This document shows, in pieces, positions 17,211 to 22,001 of a stretch of 22,001 nucleotides of DNA (positions are counted from its first letter, which is position 1; each line of letters begins with the position of its first letter). The notes beneath the pieces are model-generated. The model was not told where the DNA came from. It ran no database searches and worked only from the letters and a program-made list of their open reading frames with translations. The DNA comes from JABHHG01 sp964419445 (GTDB taxonomy: Bacteria; Fidelibacterota; Marinisomatia; SCGC-AAA003-L08; D37C17). The DNA lies in assembly GCA_964419445.1 (NCBI GenBank), contig CAYQPE010000021.1, positions 1 through 22,001 of the forward strand. Direction: 5' to 3'. Position numbers and translations under genes: made by a program.

Positions 17211-18501
17211 AGTGATTGTACCTGAAAATGGTAAAAAAATTACAATGGAAGGTGGGAAGTTTATTGTTCCAGATAATCCCATTATTCCATTTATTGAAGG
17301 TGATGGAATTGGTCCTGATATATGGGCAGCATCTGAAAGAGTATTTGACGCAGCTGTAGAAAAAGCGTACAATGGAAAGCGTAAAATAAAATGGATGGAA
17401 GTTTATGCAGGTGAAAAAGCAAATGATGTGTATGGTCCAAATACATGGCTTCCTCAAGAAACATTAGATTTAATTAATGAATACTTAGTTGCCATAAAAG
17501 GTCCATTAACTACACCTGTTGGTGGAGGGATTACCTCTATAAATGTGGCATTACGTCAAAAGCTAGATTTATATGTTTGTTTGCGTCCAGTTCGGTGGTA
17601 TGATGGTGTACCTTCTCCAGTAAGAAACCCTGGAGCTATTGATATGGCAATCTTCAGGGAAAATACGGAAGATATTTATGCAGGTATTGAGTTTGAAGCA
17701 GGCTCTGAAGATGTTACTCGTTTCCTAGACTTAATGAAGTATCATTTTGGTGAAAGGTTCTCAAGAATCCGTTTCCCTAAAACTGTAGGTATTGGCATTA
17801 AACCTGTATCAAAAGAAGGTACTCAGCGTTTAGTTTGGGATGCTATTGAATATGCAATTGACCAGGGTCATAAGTCCGTAACATTGGTTCACAAAGGTAA
17901 TATTATGAAATATACTGAAGGTGGATTTAAAAATTGGGGTTATGAAATTGCCGAAAAGAAATTTTCTGATAAAACTTTTACATGGGTTCAATATGATAGA
18001 ATAGCTGCTGAAAAGGGTAAAGAAGCAGCAGATAAAGCACAAGATGATGCTGTGGCTTCAGGTAAAATTATCATCAAAGATGTTATTGCTGATGCTTTCT
18101 TACAACAAATTCTTTTGCGTCCAAAAGAGTATGATGTAATTGCTACCATGAATTTGAATGGTGATTATATTTCAGATGCACTTGCTGCACAAGTGGGTGG
18201 AATTGGAATCTCACCTGGGGGTAATCTAAATTACATCACAGGTAAGGCAATTTTTGAAGCGACTCATGGAACTGCCCCTAAATATGCAGGACTTGATAAA
18301 GTTAATCCAGGTTCAGTAATATTATCGGGTGAGATGATGTTAAGATACATGGGATGGAATGAGGCTGCAGACTTAATTGTGAAGACTATGAATAAAACTA
18401 TTAGTCAAAAACGAGTTACCTATGATTTTGAACGACTTATGGATGGGGCAACCCTCCTGAAGTGTTCTGAATTTGGCGATGCTCTCATCGAAAATATGTA
18501 A
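17203..18501 (+). CDS. icd: Isocitrate dehydrogenase, NADP-type
   Basis: A 432-residue homodimeric-type enzyme oxidising isocitrate to 2-oxoglutarate in the TCA cycle. It is very close to the E. coli protein in key regions: SINVALRQ with S112 (equivalent of phosphorylated Ser113) and N114, LRPVRW, IFRENTEDIYAGIE, and the C-terminal LMDGATLLKCSEFGDALIENM-like end. NADP determinants are visible: Lys-Tyr in HGTAPKYAG, Val in DKVNPG, and Tyr/Arg in VTYDFERL. An upstream in-frame start at 17137 would add 22 poorly conserved residues inside fmdB; the ATG at 17203 is preferred because AAGGAAGG sits 8-12 bases upstream and the protein then starts like other Icd proteins. It ends just before a strong terminator. 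Confidence 0.95.
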   Translation: MSKVIVPENGKKITMEGGKFIVPDNPIIPFIEGDGIGPDIWAASERVFDAAVEKAYNGKRKIKWMEVYAGEKANDVYGPNTWLPQETLDLINEYLVAIKGPLTTPVGGGITSINVALRQKLDLYVCLRPVRWYDGVPSPVRNPGAIDMAIFRENTEDIYAGIEFEAGSEDVTRFLDLMKYHFGERFSRIRFPKTVGIGIKPVSKEGTQRLVWDAIEYAIDQGHKSVTLVHKGNIMKYTEGGFKNWGYEIAEKKFSDKTFTWVQYDRIAAEKGKEAADKAQDDAVASGKIIIKDVIADAFLQQILLRPKEYDVIATMNLNGDYISDALAAQVGGIGISPGGNLNYITGKAIFEATHGTAPKYAGLDKVNPGSVILSGEMMLRYMGWNEAADLIVKTMNKTISQKRVTYDFERLMDGATLLKCSEFGDALIENM

Positions 18502-18509
18502 TATCAAGG

Positions 18510-18536
18510 ATGGGGGCGTTCAGCCCCCATTTTTTT
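18510..18536 (+). terminator. Intrinsic terminator after icd
   Basis: A perfect 8-bp stem, ATGGGGGC (18510-18517) with GCCCCCAT (18523-18530), closes on a 5-nt loop GTTCA and is followed by a run of seven T (18530-18536). It is the most GC-rich element in this AT-rich window. It lies 8 nt after the icd stop and its T-tract ends on the base before the obg ATG. Confidence 0.88.
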
Positions 18537-19556
18537 ATGATTAAATTTATAGATCAAGCAACTATTCATTTAAAAGCCGGTGATGGTGGTCATGGGTGTA
18601 TCGCTTTTTTGCGTGAAAAATTCCGTGCTCAAGGTGGCCCTTGTGGTGGTGATGGTGGAAAAGGAGGCTCAATTAAATTTGAAGTTAATACTCAGCTCAC
18701 CACACTTCAGGATGTATCCTATAAACGACACTACAAAGCTGAGCGTGGCCAACATGGTATGGGTAAAAATATGCATGGCAAAAATGGTAAAGATTTAATC
18801 ATACAAATCCCCGTAGGAACTGTGGTTAAAAATGCAAATACTAAACAGCCAATTGTAGATTTAACAAAAAAGGGTGAAACCTATACCATTGCCAATGGAG
18901 GCAATGGAGGATTTGGAAATGCTCGATTTAAAACTCAAACACAAACGGCTCCACGGGTAGCAAATGATGGTCAATTAGGAGATGAGTTAACGGTAGATTT
19001 AGAGCTAAAGGTTATGGCAGATGTTGGATTAGTTGGCTTTCCAAATGCCGGGAAATCTACATTTATTTCTAATGTATCTAACGCAAAACCCAAAATTGCA
19101 GACTACCCATTTACCACATTGGTTCCCAATTTGGGAATAGTAAAATTTGGTGATTACAATTCATTTGTAATGGCAGATATTCCGGGGTTAATTGAGGGTG
19201 CATCACACGGGAAAGGATTAGGTAGCCAATTTTTACGGCATATTGAACGTACTCGTGTGCTTGTATATGTAATTGATGGAACATCAGAAAATATTAAAGA
19301 ACAATTCAACATTTTGCAGAACGAATTAAAACGCCATGACATAAAATTATTAGATCGACCGTCGTTGCTACTCATTACAAAATTAGATTCCACTTTAGAG
19401 GAATTAATCGACGAGCAACCATTACCTAAAATTGAAACTATTAAAGTTTCTTCAATTTCTCGTTTGAATTTGAATAAAGCTATTCATAAAATTTCACAAT
19501 TGTTAGAGTCCCAAAATGATACCAAATCACCAACTCATCAGCCTCTCAGAAACTAA
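18537..19556 (+). CDS. obg: GTPase Obg/CgtA
   Basis: A 339-residue GTPase acting in 50S ribosome assembly and stress control. The Gly-rich Obg domain spans residues 1-158 (FIDQATIHLKAGDGGHG, then GGPCGGDGGKGG and NGGNGGFGNARF). The G domain follows: G1 GFPNAGKS 167-174, G2 within DYPFTTL 189-195, G3 DIPG 214-217, G4 TKLD 281-284 and G5 around VSSIS. There is no C-terminal OCT domain, which is variable in the family. An in-frame GTG/ATG-like start at 18510 would put the hairpin inside the coding region; the ATG at 18537 gives the standard MIKFIDQ N-terminus. Its start abuts the icd terminator, and dprA begins 41 nt before its stop. Confidence 0.94.
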   Translation: MIKFIDQATIHLKAGDGGHGCIAFLREKFRAQGGPCGGDGGKGGSIKFEVNTQLTTLQDVSYKRHYKAERGQHGMGKNMHGKNGKDLIIQIPVGTVVKNANTKQPIVDLTKKGETYTIANGGNGGFGNARFKTQTQTAPRVANDGQLGDELTVDLELKVMADVGLVGFPNAGKSTFISNVSNAKPKIADYPFTTLVPNLGIVKFGDYNSFVMADIPGLIEGASHGKGLGSQFLRHIERTRVLVYVIDGTSENIKEQFNILQNELKRHDIKLLDRPSLLLITKLDSTLEELIDEQPLPKIETIKVSSISRLNLNKAIHKISQLLESQNDTKSPTHQPLRN

Positions 19557-20586
19557 GGGTATTGGCCCTCGAAAAATTCGGGATATCCTCCGAAGATTCC
19601 CACAAATAGAAGATATTTCTGATTTATCAATATTAGATTTACAGCAAATTCCACGGCTAAAGCATTCTGAAGCAGTATCCATAAAAAATTTAAATAATGA
19701 AATTGGTCTTTCAGTTCTAGAAAAATTGGATGATGTAAATACCAAATATATATCCTATTGGTCCGAAGATTATCCCTTGCCGCTTAAGTTAATATATGAT
19801 TCTCCTGTTGGAATATTTGTTAAAGGGAAATTAGAATTTTCAGCAATGTCATTTGGAGTAGTGGGTACACGGTCCATAAGCAAATATGGAGAAAAAGTAA
19901 CATCCGATTTAGTAAGTAAGTTAATTGAACATAAAATTTCAATTGTCAGTGGTTTTGCACGAGGTGTGGATACAATTGCTCATAGAATTTGTATCAAAGC
20001 GAAAAAGCCAACTATAGCTGTATTAGGAACTGGAATTGATGTTTGTTATCCCCTTGAAAATAAAAAAATATTTGCAGATATTTTGGAACATGGAACGGTA
20101 ATCACTGAATTTATTCCAGGTACTAAACCCGATGCTAAAAATTTCCCTCGGAGAAATAGAATAATTTCAGGACTAAGTAAAGGTGTAGTCGTGATTGAAG
20201 CAGCATTTAAAAGCGGTGCATTAAATACGGCGTATAATGCATTAGATCAAAACCGTGATGTTTTTGCAGTTCCAGGAAATATATTTTCAAAGCAATCTCA
20301 AGGTACACACAAACTTATACAGCAAGGGGCAAAATTAGTACATAATGCCAATGATATTTTGGAAGAATATGACCTAGAAAAAGCCCCATTACAGACCACA
20401 CTTTTACCATCACTTACTGATATTGAAAAAAAAGTGTTTAACCTTTTAGAAGATGATCCCATCCATATAGATAAATTATCACTGAAAGTAGATATTGATT
20501 CTCCTCAATTACTCAGTATATTATTGATGTTGGAATTAAAAAATTTAATATTCCAACATCCTGGGAAATATTTTTCCAAATCGTAA
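19516..20586 (+). CDS. dprA: DNA-processing protein DprA
   Basis: A 356-residue protein that loads RecA on incoming single-stranded DNA during transformation. An N-terminal helix-hairpin-helix-like region (residues ~8-50, KGIGPRKIRDILRRF) leads into the Rossmann-like core with GVVGTRSISKYG (~115-126), SGFARGVDTIAHR, AVLGTGIDVCYP and FPRRNRIISGLSKG (~210-225), then FAVPGN. The last ~60 residues look like the winged-helix DML1-type domain. All core motifs are intact. The ATG at 19516 lies inside obg, a 41-nt overlap; later starts would cut into the hairpin region, so this start is kept. It is followed by its own terminator. Confidence 0.94.
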   Translation: MIPNHQLISLSETKGIGPRKIRDILRRFPQIEDISDLSILDLQQIPRLKHSEAVSIKNLNNEIGLSVLEKLDDVNTKYISYWSEDYPLPLKLIYDSPVGIFVKGKLEFSAMSFGVVGTRSISKYGEKVTSDLVSKLIEHKISIVSGFARGVDTIAHRICIKAKKPTIAVLGTGIDVCYPLENKKIFADILEHGTVITEFIPGTKPDAKNFPRRNRIISGLSKGVVVIEAAFKSGALNTAYNALDQNRDVFAVPGNIFSKQSQGTHKLIQQGAKLVHNANDILEEYDLEKAPLQTTLLPSLTDIEKKVFNLLEDDPIHIDKLSLKVDIDSPQLLSILLMLELKNLIFQHPGKYFSKS

Positions 20587-20630
20587 TGTGATTTTTATCA
20601 AATAATAGTTGTGATAAAAGTCATATTTTT
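20587..20630 (+). terminator. AT-rich intrinsic terminator after dprA
   Basis: Beginning on the base after the dprA stop, TGTGATTTTTATCA (20587-20600) pairs with TGATAAAAGTCATA (20612-20625) as a continuous 14-bp stem with two G-U pairs and an 11-nt loop, followed by TTTTT (20626-20630). The stem is AT-rich but unbroken and well placed. It separates dprA from the secreted-protein gene. Confidence 0.8.
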
Positions 20631-20639
20631 CCATGATAA

Positions 20640-20658
20640 TGTTACAACTTGTTACAAG
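20640..20658. promoter_or_regulatory. Tandem TGTTACAA repeat with palindrome, possible operator
   Basis: TGTTACAA occurs at 20640-20647 and again at 20650-20657, exactly 10 bp apart (one helical turn). The second copy lies in the palindrome CTTGT-T-ACAAG (20648-20658). It sits between the dprA terminator and the leader ORF, where the promoter of the secreted-protein gene must be. TTGTTA at 20649-20654 could double as a -35 box with TAACAA at 20671-20676 as a poor -10. The repeats are seen; binding of a regulator is inferred. Confidence 0.35.
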
Positions 20659-20707
20659 CCAATGTGCAAATAACAAGGTAAATTTTTAGAGCAGAAATCT
20701 ATTAAAT

Positions 20708-20717
20708 AAGGAGGAGG
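20708..20717 (+). promoter_or_regulatory. Strong Shine-Dalgarno for leader ORF
   Basis: AAGGAGGAGG contains two overlapping GGAGG cores (20710-20714 and 20713-20717), seven and four bases before GTG at 20722. Only the AGGAGG at 12671 is comparable elsewhere in the window; most genes here have weak or no Shine-Dalgarno. Confidence 0.6.
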
Positions 20718-20721
20718 TTGT

Positions 20722-20853
20722 GTGATTAAGAATCAACATTCAAAATACGAGTATTGTTTAATACTACAAACCTCTACGTCAAATTTAATTGACCCAACCT
20801 GTAAAATTCTCCAAAAAATAAATATAACAGAAGGGATACCTACTCATGAATAA
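20722..20853 (+). CDS. 43-codon leader ORF ahead of the secreted protein
   Basis: A small ORF starting at GTG 20722 and ending TAA 20851-20853. It is preceded at 4-7 nt by the strongest Shine-Dalgarno of the window, and its last 8 nt overlap the ATG (20846) of the next gene. The peptide begins MIKNQHSKYEYCLILQ and ends INITEGIPTHE; it has no signal peptide, membrane helix or known motif that I recognise. Position and overlap suggest a leader peptide that couples or tunes translation of the secreted protein. It may also be a chance ORF in a long 5' leader. Nothing in its composition proves that it is translated. Confidence 0.4.
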   Translation: MIKNQHSKYEYCLILQTSTSNLIDPTCKILQKINITEGIPTHE

Positions 20854-22001
20854 GGGATATCGCATTTTATTTTCAATTGTTTTAATTGCAACTACTGTAT
20901 TTGCGCAAAATACACTTTCATTGTCTGAAGAGGGTGGTGAGTGGGCAGTACATTATTCTTCATCTACCGCCATTGGTGGATTCCAATTTTCAGTAGATGG
21001 TGCTACAATTAATAATTCTCAAGGAGGCACAGCAAGTGATTATGGGTTTATGGTTTCTGCAAGTGCTAATACTGTTTTAGGTTTTTCATTGTCAGGAGCT
21101 ACAATTCCTGCAGGTGAAAATATACTTTTATATTTAGATTTAAATGGTACTCCTGCGGGTTTGTCAAGTTTGGTATTTTCTGATGCTTCAGGAAATGTCA
21201 TTGATTTTGATTATGTTGAAAATGAAGTTTCGGATGCTTACTATGTCGTGGTTTTAGAGGATACGGGTACAACTCAACTTACTATTTTCTCAGATTCTAT
21301 TACAAATTTAGAAGTGGGTGATGAAATTGGTATTTTTGATGAAAATGCAATTACAAATTATAATGATTGCTCTAACCAAATTGGAGAATTGTTGGTTGGT
21401 GCAGGTGTATGGGATGGAAGTCAACTCAATATTGTGAGTATTGGCTCGCAAGACCTATGTGCTTTTGGAGGAGTACAAGTTTCAGGTTATGTAGAGGGAA
21501 ATCCTGTAGTAGTAAAAGTATGGCGTGAATCAGAGCAAATGGAATATGCAACTTCACTTGCATGGAATGCAGGCTCTGGAAACTTTGGAGATGTAATCCA
21601 GTCTATTTCTGAAATTTCATTAGTTGATCCATTTGCATGTGCAGATGATGATGAAACGGTTTCTCCATTTGGTGGTTGCGCTGGTGCAGTTGCAGCATTA
21701 GGGTGTGATTTTGTTTTTGCTGGGCAACCTATCGGTGACATTTGTCCAGAAACATGTGATAACTGTCCAGAAGAACCAATATTTGGATGCATGGATGCAT
21801 CTGCTTGTAACTTTGATCCCGATGCAACAGTAGATTCAGGCTGTGAATATCCAATGGAAAATTATGATTGTAACGGAATTTGTGTAGTAGATATTGACTG
21901 TAATGGCGATTGTGGTGGTGATGCTCATTTTGACGATTGCGGTGTTTGTGATGGTGATAATTCATCATGTGCAGATTGTGCAGGTACCCCAAATGGCAAT
22001 G
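20846..22001 (+). CDS. Secreted Cys-rich repeat protein with cohesin-like and ShKT-like domains, N-terminal part
   Basis: 385 complete codons are visible and the frame is still open at the window end. The ATG at 20846 has GAAGGG ten bases upstream. Residues 1-21 form a signal peptide (cut near VFAQ). Residues ~22-130 are a beta-rich, cohesin-like domain (IGGFQFSVDGATI, then TIPAGENILLYLDL). A second beta domain follows (~130-255). Residues 265-307 hold six Cys (265, 278, 287, 300, 304, 307) ending CPETCDNC, the pattern of a ShKT domain. From residue 314 come Asp/Cys-rich modules: GCMDASACNFDPDATVDSGC, then units such as DCNGDCGGD and DDCGVCDGDNSSC, likely calcium-binding. Proteins of this style usually end in a T9SS sorting domain, which would lie past the window. 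A surface adhesin or matrix role is inferred. Confidence 0.8.
   Translation, partial: MNKGYRILFSIVLIATTVFAQNTLSLSEEGGEWAVHYSSSTAIGGFQFSVDGATINNSQGGTASDYGFMVSASANTVLGFSLSGATIPAGENILLYLDLNGTPAGLSSLVFSDASGNVIDFDYVENEVSDAYYVVVLEDTGTTQLTIFSDSITNLEVGDEIGIFDENAITNYNDCSNQIGELLVGAGVWDGSQLNIVSIGSQDLCAFGGVQVSGYVEGNPVVVKVWRESEQMEYATSLAWNAGSGNFGDVIQSISEISLVDPFACADDDETVSPFGGCAGAVAALGCDFVFAGQPIGDICPETCDNCPEEPIFGCMDASACNFDPDATVDSGCEYPMENYDCNGICVVDIDCNGDCGGDAHFDDCGVCDGDNSSCADCAGTPNGN

Noticed and set aside
18510..18536. Extended obg start at 18510
   Set aside because: It would encode the terminator hairpin as nine extra residues; the ATG at 18537 gives the conserved Obg N-terminus.
21487..21992. Two minus-strand ORFs of 101 and 87 aa
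   Set aside because: They are antisense to the secreted Cys-rich protein; repetitive Asp/Cys/Gly codons leave few stops on the other strand, and the translations look unlike real proteins.
1..22001. tRNA/rRNA genes, CRISPR arrays, transposases, phage or defence genes
   Set aside because: No matching structures or proteins were seen; nearly all bases belong to recognisable chromosomal genes.

Overview
The window is AT-rich and almost fully coding, with every credible gene on the + strand. It looks like a chromosomal segment of a Gram-negative marine bacterium with a type IX secretion system. The best guess is Marinimicrobia (SAR406), with marine Bacteroidota or relatives of the Fibrobacterota/Chlorobiota group as alternatives. 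The basis is a PorV-like outer-membrane protein end, a type A T9SS sorting domain, an Omp85 fusion, and a secreted Cys-rich protein with ShKT-like and 'GCxDxxACNF'-type modules of a kind I associate with SAR406 genomes. The lineage call is inference from protein style; there is no rRNA gene here.

Region A (1-10578) is a tightly packed cell-envelope cluster. It holds the end of a PorV/PorQ-type protein, an M6-peptidase-like T9SS cargo whose zinc motif is lost, and a metallopeptidase/TolB-propeller/Omp85-barrel fusion. A DUF5683-like membrane protein and a BamD-like lipoprotein follow, then nadD, a Ca2+/cation antiporter and ftsE-ftsX. Most junctions overlap by 1-4 nt or are separated by one base, which suggests one translationally coupled transcript.

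Region B (10668-18536) starts after an 89-nt gap. It contains grpE-dnaJ, a ComEA-like helix-hairpin-helix protein, a three-gene set resembling a type IV pilus/type II secretion inner-membrane platform (pilin-like single-pass protein, PilM-like, PilN-like), rsmD, coaD, a phosphotransacetylase, an FmdB zinc ribbon protein and NADP-type isocitrate dehydrogenase. It ends at a strong GC-rich intrinsic terminator.

Region C (18537-20630) holds obg and dprA, overlapping by 41 nt and closed by an AT-rich intrinsic terminator. obg begins on the base right after the first terminator's T-tract.

Region D (20631-22001) has a regulatory leader: a tandem TGTTACAA repeat containing a small palindrome, then a strong Shine-Dalgarno in front of a 43-codon leader ORF that overlaps the start of the next gene. 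That gene encodes a large secreted Cys-rich protein cut by the window edge.

Taken together, the window combines envelope biogenesis and T9SS export, housekeeping (NAD and CoA synthesis, chaperones, ribosome maturation, TCA cycle) and a scattered competence-like set (ComEA-like, PilM/PilN-like, DprA). I saw no tRNA, rRNA, CRISPR array, insertion sequence or phage gene. No gene-free stretch exceeds 300 bases; the longest is 20587-20721, or 259 nt if the leader ORF is not counted.
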